From positions 744,001-808,000 of the forward strand of contig ATWE01000001.1 of assembly GCA_000421085.1 (NCBI GenBank): a stretch of 64,000 nucleotides of DNA, given 5' to 3'. The position numbers and the translations under genes are program-made. Positions 37,738-47,300 of the stretch are shown piece after piece. The notes beneath the pieces are model-generated. The model was not told where the DNA came from, searched no databases, and was given only the letters and a program-made list of their open reading frames with translations. Each line of letters opens with the position of its first letter. Within the stretch, counting starts at the first letter, position 1. Source of the DNA: Ensifer sp. USDA 6670. Its GTDB lineage: Bacteria; Pseudomonadota; Alphaproteobacteria; Rhizobiales; Rhizobiaceae.

Positions 37738-37745
37738 GGCTGCTA

Positions 37746-37776
37746 TTGACCTCAACTATAGTTGAGGTTCTATAGC
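37746..37776 (+). promoter_or_regulatory. SoxR-type promoter with 18-bp operator and 19-bp spacer
   Basis: CCTCAACTATAGTTGAGG (37750-37767) is a perfect palindrome closely matching SoxR boxes. It lies between TTGACC (37746-37751) and TATAGC (37771-37776), which are 19 bp apart. This over-long spacer is the mark of MerR-family activator promoters. Confidence 0.85.
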
Positions 37777-37815
37777 ATGAGCTCCCTGCAACCGGCAACA
37801 TGGAGCCGACACAGC

Positions 37816-38388
37816 ATGACTGAGAAGATGACCCTTGCCTTGATCTACGGCAGCGCACGGCAGGGCCGTTTCTGCGACACGGTCGCGAGCTGGCTCATTC
37901 GTGAACTCGAGACATCCGTCGTGTTCAGCCTGACGATCATCGATCCCGTCAGAATGAAAAGCGCCCGCGGCGACAAATCCGCCGGTCCAGCAGAGTGGAT
38001 GGAACGCAAGGTCGCCGAAGCGGACGCATTCATCGTCATCACGCCGGAATACAACCACGGCTACCCGGCGGCGCTGAAGGAGATGATCGATTCGGTCTAT
38101 GAGCCCTGGCACGCAAAACCGGTCGCCTTCGTTTCCTACGGCGGCGCATCGGGCGGCATACGGGCCGTCGAACAATTGCGGCAGGTCTTCGGCGAATTGC
38201 ATGCCGTCACCCTGCGCGACGGCATCTCCTTCGCCAAGGCCTGGTCGAAGTTCGATGCGGCGGGAAACCTCTACAAACCGGAAGAGATGCGAGCGCCGCT
38301 GTTCCTGATGATCGACCGGTTGACCTGGTGGGCGCGCACGCTGAAATACGCGCGCAAGGCGACGCCCTATAACGAGATCGCCGCATGA
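37816..38388 (+). CDS. NADPH-dependent FMN reductase family protein
   Basis: A 190-residue flavodoxin-like fold protein of the NADPH-dependent FMN reductase/quinone reductase group. Phosphate loop GSARQGRFCDTVASW, TPEYNHGYPAALKEMID and FVSYGGASGGIRAVEQLR are typical. The ATG at 37816 follows GGAG at 37802; an in-frame ATG at 37777 would be upstream of the expected transcription start. It is probably induced by SoxR in response to redox cyclers, where it may detoxify quinones. Confidence 0.88.
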   Translation: MTEKMTLALIYGSARQGRFCDTVASWLIRELETSVVFSLTIIDPVRMKSARGDKSAGPAEWMERKVAEADAFIVITPEYNHGYPAALKEMIDSVYEPWHAKPVAFVSYGGASGGIRAVEQLRQVFGELHAVTLRDGISFAKAWSKFDAAGNLYKPEEMRAPLFLMIDRLTWWARTLKYARKATPYNEIAA

Positions 38389-38439
38389 CCGCCGTCAGGA
38401 CACCGAACTCCGGTGCCGTTGATGGCCGCCCGTTTCGGA

Positions 38440-38901
38440 TCAGAAAGCACCGGTCTGCCGCAGCGCTTCCCCGGCGATCATGGCGGCTGCCATGGCGATG
38501 TTGAGCGAACGCTGGCCGGGTGCCATCGGGATGAGGATGCGCGCCTCGGCACGCTCATGGACGTGATCGGGAACCCCGGCGCTTTCCCTGCCGAAGAGAA
38601 GGACGTCGTCCGCCCGGAAACTGAAGCGCGTGTAGGGAGCGGCCGCCTTGGTGGAGGCGAGCACAAGGCGTCTGCCGGTGCTCGACCGCCATGTTTCGAA
38701 ACGCTCCCAGCTGACGTGCCGGGTCATCGTCACAGCCGCGATATAGTCCATTCCCGCACGCTTGAGATTGCGGTCCGAAAGGTCGAATCCGGCTGGCTCG
38801 ATGATGTCGACCGAAAGACCGAGGCAGGCGGCGAGCCGCAGGATCGTTCCGGTATTGCCTGGAATGTCAGGCTGGTAGAGGGCGATGCGGAGGTGGTTCA
38901 T
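38440..38901 (-). CDS. trmL: tRNA (cytidine/uridine-34-2'-O)-methyltransferase
   Basis: A 153-residue SPOUT methyltransferase of TrmL size. It methylates the wobble ribose of tRNA-Leu isoacceptors. Motifs: NHLRIALYQPDIPGNTGTILRLAACLG, LFGRESAGVPDHV and IPMAPGQRSLNIAMAAAMIAGEALRQ, which form the trefoil knot and SAM site. The ATG at 38901 fits the family N terminus; the open extension upstream has no support. Confidence 0.92.
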   Translation of the reverse strand: MNHLRIALYQPDIPGNTGTILRLAACLGLSVDIIEPAGFDLSDRNLKRAGMDYIAAVTMTRHVSWERFETWRSSTGRRLVLASTKAAAPYTRFSFRADDVLLFGRESAGVPDHVHERAEARILIPMAPGQRSLNIAMAAAMIAGEALRQTGAF

Positions 38902-39163
38902 GCGCTTGCCGAAAGATTGGAGCGTGGGAGTGATGGTGATGACCGTTCCTATGCCACCGATCTGCCTCACGATCCATGGTCGGGTGTGCTTGGAGACGGT
39001 TCATTCGGGGGCGCTGCTTTTGCCGCCGCTAATTTGTGCCGTATTGGCAACAGAACACCGGCCGGTAAAAAAATGGGCAAGAAAATGCCTGCGACAATCT
39101 GGCATGGCAGCGCGAATGAGGTTAAAGCTCAGTCCTCTTCAACGCGAACCGAAGGAGGCATGC

Positions 39164-39220
39164 ATGACCGTTTTGATGTTGACGCGCCTCCCACGAGTAA
39201 CACGGCCTTTCCTGGCCTGA
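39164..39220 (+). CDS. Candidate 18-residue leader peptide ahead of ABC exporter genes
   Basis: MTVLMLTRLPRVTRPFLA is encoded directly after a nearly ideal SD (GAAGGAGG at 39151-39158, 5 nt spacing). It lies in the 477-bp region between trmL and the first ABC exporter gene and ends 158 bp before that gene. Two hairpins, one terminator-like, follow. This layout is that of a regulatory leader peptide. No similarity to a known leader is claimed. Confidence 0.4.
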   Translation: MTVLMLTRLPRVTRPFLA

Positions 39221-39333
39221 CCGGTTCCGCGCCTCTGCTTCCTTCGATCGAGCGATGCGCGCTCCGGTTCATCCGGAGGTCATGGTCCGCTCGCGGGCGT
39301 CATTTCCGGGTTGCATTTTTCAAGGTAAAGAAT

Positions 39334-39353
39334 GCGGGGCGACCCGCTTTCCT
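39334..39353 (+). terminator. Possible attenuator hairpin before the ABC exporter genes
   Basis: GCGGG (39334-39338) pairs with CCCGC (39343-39347) over a GCGA loop, followed by TTTCCTT. An overlapping alternative stem (GCATT 39313-39317 with AATGC 39331-39335) would compete with it. The U-tract is imperfect, so this is tentative. Confidence 0.35.
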
Positions 39354-39378
39354 TCAAGATATCTGAAGGGGCTAGACA

Positions 39379-41232
39379 ATGTTCGGCTGGTTTGAATCCC
39401 GCCTCGATCCTTATCCGACGGAGGAGCCGACGCTTCCGCCGAAGGGTCTCTTTGCCTTTTGCTGGCACTATACCAGGCCCGCGGCTCCGTGGCTCTTGAT
39501 CATGTCGATCTGCACCATGCTGATCGCGATTGGCGAAGTGGCGTTGTTCCAGTTCCTGGGCAATGTGGTCGATTGGCTGTCCACCGCCGATCGCGAGACC
39601 TTTCTTGCGACCGAGGGCGGCAGGCTCGCCTGGATGGCAGCGCTGATCCTCATCGGTCTGCCGGGGCTGGTCGCGCTCGACTCCTTCGTGATGCATCAGG
39701 TGTTGCTCGGCAATTATCCGATGATCGCGCGGTGGCAGATGCATCGCTATCTGCTGAGGCAGAGCATGACGTTCTTCGCCAACGAATTTGCCGGGCGCGT
39801 GGCGACGAAGGTCATGCAGACGTCGCTTGCGGTCCGTGAAACGGTGATGAAGATCCTCGACGTCTTCGTCTATGTGGTGAGTTATTTTGCGACGATGTTG
39901 ATCGTCGTGGCGGCCGCGGATTGGCGCCTCGTGATGCCGCTCGGGTTGTGGCTCGTCATCTATATCGTGATCGTCGCCTATTTCGTTCCGCGGCTGCAGA
40001 GGATCTCCAAGGAACAGGCGGACGCGCGCTCGATGATGACCGGACGCATCGTCGACAGCTACACCAATATCGGCACGGTCAAGCTCTTCTCTCACGCAGG
40101 GCGGGAGGAGACATACGCCCGCGCGGGCATGGACGAATTTCTGGGCACTGTTTACCGGCAGATGCGGAAGGTCACGCTCTTCCACATATTCGTCTATGCA
40201 AACAACTGTATCGCCCTTTTCTCCGTCGGCGCCCTCGGAATCTATCTGTGGCTGACGAGCGGAATCTCTATTGGCGCGATCGCCGTCGCGATCGGTCTTG
40301 CCATGCGGGTCAACGGCATGTCGCAATGGATCATGTGGGAAGTTTCGGCGCTGTTCGAGAATATCGGCACGGTCTATGACGGCATGGGCATGATGACCAA
40401 GGCGCATGACATCGTCGACAAGCCGACTGCCGTGACGCTCAAAGCCGACCAGGGTGCAATCAGCTTCGAGGACATCCGCTTCCATTACGGCAAGGCCAAG
40501 GGCGTCATAGACCGGCTGTCGCTCTATATTCGACCCGGAGAGAAGATCGGTCTGGTCGGCCGCTCCGGCGCCGGCAAGACAACCTTGATGAACCTGCTTC
40601 TGCGCTTCTACGATCTGGAATCCGGCGCGATCCGGATCGACGGCGTGGACATCTCGACCGTCACCCAGGACAGCCTGCGTTCCCAGATCGGCGTCGTGAC
40701 GCAGGACACGTCGCTCCTGCATCGTTCCATTCGCGACAACATCGCCTATGGGCATCCGCAGGCGAGTGACGACGACATCATCGCTGCCGCGAAAAAAGCG
40801 AATGCCTGGGACTTCATCCAGACACTCGAAGACAATCTAGGCAGGCGAGGGCTCGACGCTCAGGTCGGCGAGCGCGGCGTCAAGCTTTCGGGCGGCCAGC
40901 GGCAGAGGATCGCGATCGCCCGCGTTTTCCTGAAGGACGCACCGATCCTCATCCTCGACGAAGCGACCTCTGCGCTCGACTCGGAGGTAGAGGCCGCGAT
41001 TCAGGAAAATCTCTTCGCGCTGATGTCCGGCAAGACGGTGATCGCCATAGCGCACCGCCTGTCCACGCTGACGGAGATGGATCGCCTCGTCATCCTCGAA
41101 GCCGGCCGGATCGTCGAGACCGGTTCTCACAGCGAGCTCGTTGCCAGGCGCGGCATTTATGCCGATCTCTGGTCTCGCCAGTCCGGCGGCTTCATCGCCG
41201 ACGAGATCGAAAAGGAGGCGGCGGCGGAGTAA
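39379..41232 (+). CDS. ABC exporter half-transporter (MsbA/ABCB type), subunit 1
   Basis: A 617-residue half-transporter: about six N-terminal membrane helices (residues ~25-320) fused to an ATPase with GRSGAGKTT (Walker A), LSGGQRQRIAIARV (signature), ILILDEATSALD (Walker B) and AHRLST (H-loop). AAGGGG precedes the ATG. A second, related half-transporter follows 117 bp later, so the two may work as a heterodimer. The substrate is unknown. A leader-peptide/attenuator-like region lies upstream. Confidence 0.92.
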   Translation: MFGWFESRLDPYPTEEPTLPPKGLFAFCWHYTRPAAPWLLIMSICTMLIAIGEVALFQFLGNVVDWLSTADRETFLATEGGRLAWMAALILIGLPGLVALDSFVMHQVLLGNYPMIARWQMHRYLLRQSMTFFANEFAGRVATKVMQTSLAVRETVMKILDVFVYVVSYFATMLIVVAAADWRLVMPLGLWLVIYIVIVAYFVPRLQRISKEQADARSMMTGRIVDSYTNIGTVKLFSHAGREETYARAGMDEFLGTVYRQMRKVTLFHIFVYANNCIALFSVGALGIYLWLTSGISIGAIAVAIGLAMRVNGMSQWIMWEVSALFENIGTVYDGMGMMTKAHDIVDKPTAVTLKADQGAISFEDIRFHYGKAKGVIDRLSLYIRPGEKIGLVGRSGAGKTTLMNLLLRFYDLESGAIRIDGVDISTVTQDSLRSQIGVVTQDTSLLHRSIRDNIAYGHPQASDDDIIAAAKKANAWDFIQTLEDNLGRRGLDAQVGERGVKLSGGQRQRIAIARVFLKDAPILILDEATSALDSEVEAAIQENLFALMSGKTVIAIAHRLSTLTEMDRLVILEAGRIVETGSHSELVARRGIYADLWSRQSGGFIADEIEKEAAAE

Positions 41233-41349
41233 TCCGCCGCCTCCCGTGCGTCAGCCGGGCCCAGTCCAACGGTCCGGAGTTACACAATTGTCATGGGCGC
41301 GGCAGCGAAAACGGATTGCCCGGATTTCAGAACCGCCTATATCGGAACA

Positions 41350-43215
41350 ATGCTGCGCGCCATCGTCAAGATTTTCGAAAACTGGATTGACCCTTTCATG
41401 CCGCGCGAGCGGCTGCAACCGCCTCGATCGCTCTGGGGCTTTGCCTGGTTTTACGCGAGCCAGGCGAAAGGTCCGTTCCTCGCCATGGCCGTGCTCGGCG
41501 GTCTGGTGGCAATGCTGGAAGCGGGCCTGTTCTATTTCGTCGGCCGGCTTGTCGATGTGCTCGATACGATCCGGCCGGAGGACGGCTGGCACGGATTGAT
41601 TTCGACCAACGGGCCGGAACTGCTCTTCATGCTGCTGACGGTCCTTGTGTTCCGCTTCCTTGCGGTGACGCTTGCCGCGCTCGTGGAGGAGCAGTCGATC
41701 ATCACCGGCTTCCTCAACCTGGTGCGCTGGCAATCCTATGTCCATGTCGCGCGGCAGTCGCTCGCTTTCTTTCAGAACGACTTTTCCGGGCGTATCGTCA
41801 CCAAGGTCTGGACCGGCGCACAGGCGACGAGCGATCTGATCGTTTCGCTGTTGCAGGTGGTCTGGTTCATCGTCATCTACACGGCCTCGACCATGGCGCT
41901 GATCGCCCAGTTGGACTGGCGGCTGGCGGCGATGGTCGCCTTCTGGATCATGATCTTCCTCGTGCTCGCCCGCTACTTCGTCCCGCGTGTACGCAAGCAT
42001 GCCCGCGACACGGCGGAGATGGCGTCGATGCTGAACGGCCGCATGGTCGATGCCTATGCGAACATCCAGACGTTGAAGCTCTTCGGCAGTGACGAGGAGA
42101 ACGATCGTTACATTCGGGGGGGATTCCACCGTTTCCAGGGAGCAGTCATCCCTTTCACGCGTCTGCTGACGGGGGTGAGGGCATCGCTCGCGCTTTTGTC
42201 CGGCATGATGATCGCGGCGATCGCGGTCTACTCGGTTCACTTGTGGCTGGCGGGCGCGGTCAGTTCCGGCGCCGTCGCGTTCACCCTGGCGCTGGTCCTG
42301 CGCCTCAACATGCTGCTCGGGCGGATGATGTCGCAATTCAACGCGATCATGCGCAATATCGGCACGATCCAGAATTCAGCCGAGCTGGTATCGCAGCCGA
42401 TCGGGCTGACCGACCGGCCGGGGGCACCGGAACTGCGGGTCAGCCGTCCGGAAATCCGCTTCGAACATGTGACGTTTCACTACGGCAGGGGCGGCGGGGT
42501 CATCAACGACTTTTCCCTCACCATCCGCCCGGGCGAGAAAGTCGGCATCGTTGGCCGTTCGGGCGCCGGCAAGTCGACCCTCGTCAATCTGCTGTTGCGC
42601 TTCTACGATCTCGAAGGAGGGCGAATCCTCATCGACGAACAGGACATCGCCGCCGTCCGGCAGGAATCGCTACGCAGCCAGATCGGCATGGTCAGCCAGG
42701 ACACGTCGCTTCTGCACCGATCCATCCGCGACAATATCCTCTTCGGGCGACCGGGGGCGGGCGAGGAGCAATTGGTCGAGGCGGCGCGCAGGGCGGAAGC
42801 CTATGACTTCATCGTCGATCTGCAGGATCAGCGCGGCCGTAGAGGCTTCGATGCACATGTGGGCGAGCGCGGCGTCAAGCTTTCCGGCGGCCAGCGCCAG
42901 CGTGTCGCGATCGCCCGGGTCATGCTCAAGGATGCACCAATTCTCGTGCTGGACGAGGCGACTTCGGCGCTCGATTCTGAGGTGGAAGCGGCGATCCAGT
43001 CCAATCTGGAGCGGCTGATGCAGGGCAAGACTGTCCTGGCGATCGCGCATCGGCTATCGACGATCGCGGCGCTCGACCGGCTCGTCGTCATGGACCGGGG
43101 CCGTATCGTCGAGGACGGCACCCATGCCGAACTGATCGCCAATGGTGGTCTCTACGCCGATCTCTGGTCTCGCCAGTCGGGCGGTTTCATCGCGCGGGAA
43201 GAGGCCGCGGAATAG
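41350..43215 (+). CDS. ABC exporter half-transporter, subunit 2
   Basis: A 621-residue half-transporter with the same plan as the previous gene: about six helices, then GRSGAGKST, LSGGQRQRVAIARV, ILVLDEATSALD and AHRLST. The two ATPase domains are very alike (shared segments such as YDLEGG/YDLESG, QIGMVSQDTSLLHRSIRDNI), so they arose by duplication. ATG 41350 (MLRAIVKIFENW) follows GGAACA; a start at 41293 is possible. It lies just upstream of petABC but is separated from it by 314 bp. Confidence 0.9.
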   Translation: MLRAIVKIFENWIDPFMPRERLQPPRSLWGFAWFYASQAKGPFLAMAVLGGLVAMLEAGLFYFVGRLVDVLDTIRPEDGWHGLISTNGPELLFMLLTVLVFRFLAVTLAALVEEQSIITGFLNLVRWQSYVHVARQSLAFFQNDFSGRIVTKVWTGAQATSDLIVSLLQVVWFIVIYTASTMALIAQLDWRLAAMVAFWIMIFLVLARYFVPRVRKHARDTAEMASMLNGRMVDAYANIQTLKLFGSDEENDRYIRGGFHRFQGAVIPFTRLLTGVRASLALLSGMMIAAIAVYSVHLWLAGAVSSGAVAFTLALVLRLNMLLGRMMSQFNAIMRNIGTIQNSAELVSQPIGLTDRPGAPELRVSRPEIRFEHVTFHYGRGGGVINDFSLTIRPGEKVGIVGRSGAGKSTLVNLLLRFYDLEGGRILIDEQDIAAVRQESLRSQIGMVSQDTSLLHRSIRDNILFGRPGAGEEQLVEAARRAEAYDFIVDLQDQRGRRGFDAHVGERGVKLSGGQRQRVAIARVMLKDAPILVLDEATSALDSEVEAAIQSNLERLMQGKTVLAIAHRLSTIAALDRLVVMDRGRIVEDGTHAELIANGGLYADLWSRQSGGFIAREEAAE

Positions 43216-43529
43216 GGCGCTCCGCGGCGCGGCTATAACGCGTCAAGTCCTTGTGCCAATTGGTCGCGCCTTTCCCCGCGACAATCTGCCCGCGGCCCCT
43301 TGTCAAGGCTGGACATAATCTGCGATCAGGCATAGAACGCGCCGGATTGATGGGGAATCTGCGTGCAGAATTTTTCCCGGATTCTGACATCCGATCCGTG
43401 GCTTGCCTCAAGGGACCGGATGGGGTGACAGCGTTTGACGGGGCGTGGTTCCAGGCTCGGGACGGGGCAGGAAGCGCGCCGGGGGCGGATGCGGTTTCCG
43501 CAACATTTGCGTGAGAGGATGTTTTAGCC
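43216..43529 (+). other. petABC upstream region
   Basis: This 314-bp stretch holds no convincing gene. It must contain the promoter of petABC. CTTGTC/CATAAT-like patches are visible near 43298-43320, but the spacing does not fit a standard promoter, so I assign none. Confidence 0.4.
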
Positions 43530-44108
43530 GTGAGCGAACACGAGACTTCAAGCGAGACCATGGGCGAGCCCACTCGCCGCGATTTCCTATACCTGGCTAC
43601 CGGTATGGCCGGCGTCGTCGGCGCCGGTGCGGCGGCATGGCCGTTCATCGACCAAATGCGTCCGGACGCATCGACGCTGGCGCTCGCTTCGATCGAAGTC
43701 GACGTTTCGAGCTTGCAGCCGGGCATGTCGCTGACGGCGAAGTGGCGCGGCAGGCCGGTCTTCATCCGCAACCGCACCGATAAGGAAGTGGAAGAGGCCA
43801 AGGCCGTCGCACTCGCAGAATTGAAGGACCCGGTGGCGCGCAACGCCAACCTTCCGGCCGATGCCGAGGCAAACGATCTCGATCGTTCCGCCGGCGAAGG
43901 CAAGGAAAACTGGATCATCATGGTGGGTGTCTGCACCCATCTCGGTTGCGTTCCGCTCGGTCAGGCGGGCGACTTCGGCGGCTGGTTCTGTCCCTGCCAC
44001 GGCTCGCACTACGACACGGCCGGCCGTATCCGCAAAGGCCCGGCACCGGAAAACCTCGCCGTGCCGACCTTCTCGTTCGTTTCCGACACAGTCATCAAGA
44101 TCGGTTGA
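43530..44108 (+). CDS. petA: Ubiquinol-cytochrome c reductase Rieske iron-sulfur subunit
   Basis: A 192-residue Rieske protein. A twin-arginine-type N terminus ([26 protein letters not shown]) anchors it in the membrane. The cluster-binding boxes CTHLGCVP and CPCHGSHYD (about residues 136-160) are intact. It carries electrons from ubiquinol at the Qo site to cytochrome c1. The GTG start at 43530 is the family N terminus. It is the first gene of petA-petB-petC; petB follows 14 bp later. Confidence 0.96.
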   Translation: MSEHETSSETMGEPTRRDFLYLATGMAGVVGAGAAAWPFIDQMRPDASTLALASIEVDVSSLQPGMSLTAKWRGRPVFIRNRTDKEVEEAKAVALAELKDPVARNANLPADAEANDLDRSAGEGKENWIIMVGVCTHLGCVPLGQAGDFGGWFCPCHGSHYDTAGRIRKGPAPENLAVPTFSFVSDTVIKIG

Positions 44109-44122
44109 GGGGACTACTGATA

Positions 44123-45403
44123 ATGAGTGCTGATCATTCAACCTACACGCCAACGACGGGCATCGAGAAGTGGGTTGACTCCCGTCTTCCGCTGCCCCGG
44201 CTCGTTCACGACTCGTTCGTCTCCTATCCGGTTCCGCGCAACCTGAACTATGCTTACACCTTTGGTGCTATGCTTTCGGTGATGCTGATCGTGCAGATCC
44301 TGACCGGCATCGTCCTGGCCATGCACTATGCCGCAGAAACGAGCGTCGCCTTCAACTCGGTCGAAAAGATCATGCGCGACGTCAATCACGGTTGGCTGCT
44401 GCGTTACCTGCACGCCAACGGCGCGTCGTTCTTCTTCATCGCGGTCTACCTGCATATCGCCCGCGGCCTCTATTACGGCTCCTACAAGGCGCCGCGAGAG
44501 ATCCTCTGGATCCTCGGCGTGGTCATCTATCTCCTGATGATGGCGACCGGCTTCATGGGCTACGTGCTGCCCTGGGGGCAGATGTCCTTCTGGGGTGCAA
44601 CCGTCATCACCGGCTTCTTCTCGGCCTTCCCGCTGGTGGGCGAGTGGATCCAGCAGTTCCTGCTCGGCGGCTTCGCCGTCGACCAGCCGACGCTGAACCG
44701 CTTTTTCTCGCTGCACTACCTTCTGCCCTTCATGATCGCCGGCGTCGTCGTCCTGCACATCTGGGCGCTGCATGTTACCGGCCAGACCAACCCGACTGGG
44801 GTGGAGGTCAAGTCCAAGTCCGACACCGTGCCCTTCACGCCCTATGCGACGCTGAAGGATGCGCTCGGCGTATCGGTCTTCCTGATCGTCTATGCCTGGT
44901 TCGTCTTCTACATGCCGAACTTCCTCGGACACCCGGACAACTATATCCCGGCGGACGCGCTGAAGACACCTGCTCATATCGTTCCGGAATGGTACTACCT
45001 GCCGTTCTACGCGATGCTGCGCGCAATCACCTTCAACGTCGGCCCGATCGACTCCAAGCTCGGCGGCGTTCTGGTGATGTTCGGCTCGATCCTCATCCTG
45101 TTCTTCCTGCCCTGGCTCGACACGTCGAAGGTCCGGTCGGCCGTCTACCGCCCGTGGTACAAGCTGTTCTTCTGGATCTTCGTTGCTGACTGCATCCTGC
45201 TTGGCTGGCTGGGTTCGCGCCCGGCGGAAGGCCTCTATGTCGTGATGTCGCAGCTCGGCACGTTGTATTACTTCGCCTTCTTCCTCGTCATCATGCCGAT
45301 CCTCGGTCTGATCGAGACGCCGAAGCGCATTCCGAACTCCATCACCGAAGCCGTGCTGGAAAAACAGAATGCCAAGGCGCAGTTGAAGCCCGCAGGCGCC
45401 TGA
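44123..45403 (+). CDS. petB: Cytochrome b of the bc1 complex
   Basis: A 426-residue membrane protein with about eight helices. The haem-ligating His pairs sit in [27 protein letters not shown] and [24 protein letters not shown]; the Qo motif [12 protein letters not shown] is present. It oxidises ubiquinol and passes electrons across the membrane. ATG 44123 ([10 protein letters not shown]) is chosen because the longer frame lies inside petA. It is separate from cytochrome c1, unlike the fused fbcH of Bradyrhizobium. Confidence 0.97.
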   Translation: MSADHSTYTPTTGIEKWVDSRLPLPRLVHDSFVSYPVPRNLNYAYTFGAMLSVMLIVQILTGIVLAMHYAAETSVAFNSVEKIMRDVNHGWLLRYLHANGASFFFIAVYLHIARGLYYGSYKAPREILWILGVVIYLLMMATGFMGYVLPWGQMSFWGATVITGFFSAFPLVGEWIQQFLLGGFAVDQPTLNRFFSLHYLLPFMIAGVVVLHIWALHVTGQTNPTGVEVKSKSDTVPFTPYATLKDALGVSVFLIVYAWFVFYMPNFLGHPDNYIPADALKTPAHIVPEWYYLPFYAMLRAITFNVGPIDSKLGGVLVMFGSILILFFLPWLDTSKVRSAVYRPWYKLFFWIFVADCILLGWLGSRPAEGLYVVMSQLGTLYYFAFFLVIMPILGLIETPKRIPNSITEAVLEKQNAKAQLKPAGA

Positions 45404-45435
45404 CCGGAACAGCGATCGATAAGGAATCCACAACA

Positions 45436-46305
45436 ATGAAAAAGCTTGTTACAGGCATTCTGTCACTCGCTGTCGTCGCCGGTCTCGGGTTTGGAGCGGC
45501 TATCGCGCAGGACGAAGCAGGCGGCGAGGAGCACGGCGGGGGTACGCCCCACTACCCGATCCACAAGCCGGAACAGCAGGACTGGACCTTTGCCGGTCTG
45601 TTTGGTCACTACGACAAGGGGCAGCTGCAGCGTGGCCTGAAGGTCTACACCGAGGTCTGTTCGGCCTGCCACTCGATGGAGCTCGTCTCCTTCCGCACGC
45701 TCGAGGACCTCGGTTACTCCGAAGCGCAGGTGAAGGCCTTCGCAGCGAATTACGAAGTCCAGGACGGTCCGAACGCGGATGGCGAGATGTTCACGCGCAA
45801 AGCCGTTCCGTCCGACCACTTCCCGTCACCCTTCCCGAACAGGGAAGCGGCGGCTGCATCGAACAATGGCGCGGCACCGCCGGACTTCTCGCTTATCGCG
45901 AAGGCGCGCGGCATCGAACGCGGATTCCCGCAATTCGTCTTCGACATGTTCTGGCCCTACCAGGAAGGCGGTCCCGACTACATCCATGCGCTTCTGACCG
46001 GCTACCAGGATCCGCCGGCGGGCACGGAAGTGGCCGAAGGCACGCATTACAACCCGTATTTCGCCAGCGCCGCAGCACTGGCGATGGCACCGCCGATCTC
46101 CGACGACCAGGTCACCTATGACGACGGCGCCCCGCAGACCGTCGACCAATACGCCAAGGACGTCTCGGCTTTCCTGATGTGGGCCGCCGAGCCGCATCTG
46201 GAAGATCGCAAGCGCACCGGCTTCATGGTCATGGTGTTCCTGCTCATCTTCACGGGCCTCATCTACCTGACGAAGAAGTCGGTCTACGCGAACAAGGAAC
46301 ATTGA
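45436..46305 (+). CDS. petC: Cytochrome c1
   Basis: A 289-residue protein: Sec signal peptide (KKLVTGILSLAVVAGLGFGAAIAQ), haem-c site CSACH at about residue 75, Met-ligand region AMAPPISDD, and a C-terminal membrane anchor (FMVMVFLLIFTGLIYL) so that the haem domain faces the periplasm. It is the last gene of petABC, 32 bp after petB. A clear intrinsic terminator follows. Confidence 0.96.
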   Translation: MKKLVTGILSLAVVAGLGFGAAIAQDEAGGEEHGGGTPHYPIHKPEQQDWTFAGLFGHYDKGQLQRGLKVYTEVCSACHSMELVSFRTLEDLGYSEAQVKAFAANYEVQDGPNADGEMFTRKAVPSDHFPSPFPNREAAAASNNGAAPPDFSLIAKARGIERGFPQFVFDMFWPYQEGGPDYIHALLTGYQDPPAGTEVAEGTHYNPYFASAAALAMAPPISDDQVTYDDGAPQTVDQYAKDVSAFLMWAAEPHLEDRKRTGFMVMVFLLIFTGLIYLTKKSVYANKEH

Positions 46306-46345
46306 TCCGGTTTGCTTGCTGGTCAGCAGACCTGATTGACAGGAA

Positions 46346-46372
46346 GCCTCGGTGTTTTACCGGGGCTTTTTT
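46346..46372 (+). terminator. Intrinsic terminator of petABC
   Basis: GCCTCGG / CCGGGGC stem (one G.T pair) with a TGTTTTA loop, followed by TTTTTT. It is a typical Rho-independent terminator 40 bp after the petC stop. Confidence 0.9.
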
Positions 46373-46460
46373 GTTGCGTGGATGCAGATCGCGAGCAGTG
46401 CGTTCGCGGCCCCTCATCCGCCTGCCGCCGCTAAACGGTTTGACATTCGCATGCCCAAAA

Positions 46461-47214
46461 CGATGCCACGGCAGAACGCAGAAGTGAAAGCGAGGGCCCG
46501 CCGCAGGTATTCTCCCCCCTTGTGGGGGAGATGGCCGGCAGGCCAGAAGGGGTCTGCTCTCCCGCTCCCCATCAGGACTACAGGACGCAGTCGTAATGAC
46601 CGCATCTTCGGAATGCCGCAGGGTATGCGCGCGGCAAATTCGTCTTCGGCGGCACGCAGAGTTTTGCGTTCAACCCCCTCTGGCCTGCCGGCCATCTCCC
46701 CCACAAGGGGGGAGACAACAAGCAGCTTGACCTTCACCTATCCCAAACGATGCCATGGGCGGAACGCAGAAGTGAAAGCGAGGGCCCGCCGCAGGTATTC
46801 TCCCCGCTTGTGGGGGAGATGGCCGGCAGGCCAGAGGGGGTCTGCTCTCCCGCTCGCCCATCAGGACTACAGGACGCAGTCGTATGACCGCATCTTCAGA
46901 ATGCTGCAGGGTATCCTCGCGGCAAATTCGATTTCGGCGGCATGCAGGGTTTTGCGTTCAACCCCCTCTGGCCTGCCGGCCATCTCCCCCACAAGGGGGG
47001 AGACGACAAGCAGCTTGACCTTCACCTATCCCAAACGATGCCACGGGCGGAACGCAGGAGTGAATGCGAGGGCCGGCCGCAGGTATTCTCCCCCCTTGTG
47101 GGGGAGATGGCCGGCAGGCCAGAGGGGGTCTGCTCTCCCGCTCGCCCATCAGGACTACAGGACGCAGTCCTATGACCGCATCTTCAGAATGCCGCAGGGT
47201 ATCCTCGCGGCAAA
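46461..47214. repeat. Tandem array of 288-bp RIME-containing repeats (2.6 copies)
   Basis: Units start at 46461, 46748 and 47036 (periods 287 and 288 bp); the third is cut off at about 47214. Each full unit contains two inverted arms, CCCCCTTGTGGGGGAGATGG...GGCAGGCC and its reverse complement, 130-150 bp apart. The arms match the palindromic core of rhizobial intergenic mosaic elements (RIME). The copies differ by a few per cent. The long frames open through the array show no coding features. It lies between petC and rgsE, both of which end facing it. Confidence 0.9.
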
Positions 47215-47300
47215 GCTAGCCGGTTTCTCTCCGTGGCAACGGTTCCAGAGGAGCAGGATGGGGGCGGGAACTGAACCCACCTGACTTAAGCACCCGAATG

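Noticed and set aside
36016-37749. 577-codon open frame overlapping the MFS gene and soxR
   Set aside because: Its translation is Arg/Gly-rich and non-hydrophobic; the +1 frame over the same DNA encodes a normal 12-helix transporter.
46352-47284. Long open frame (about 310 codons) over the RIME array
   Set aside because: It is repeat DNA with a 288-bp period, a multiple of three, so one stop-free unit gives a long open frame. The translation is Arg/Pro-rich and repetitive, with no SD.
47240-47285. tRNA-like T-arm on the minus strand (GTGGG-TTCAGTT-CCCGC)
   Set aside because: A 5-bp stem with 7-nt loop is present, but no D-arm, anticodon arm or acceptor stem can be built around it; it lies next to a terminator.
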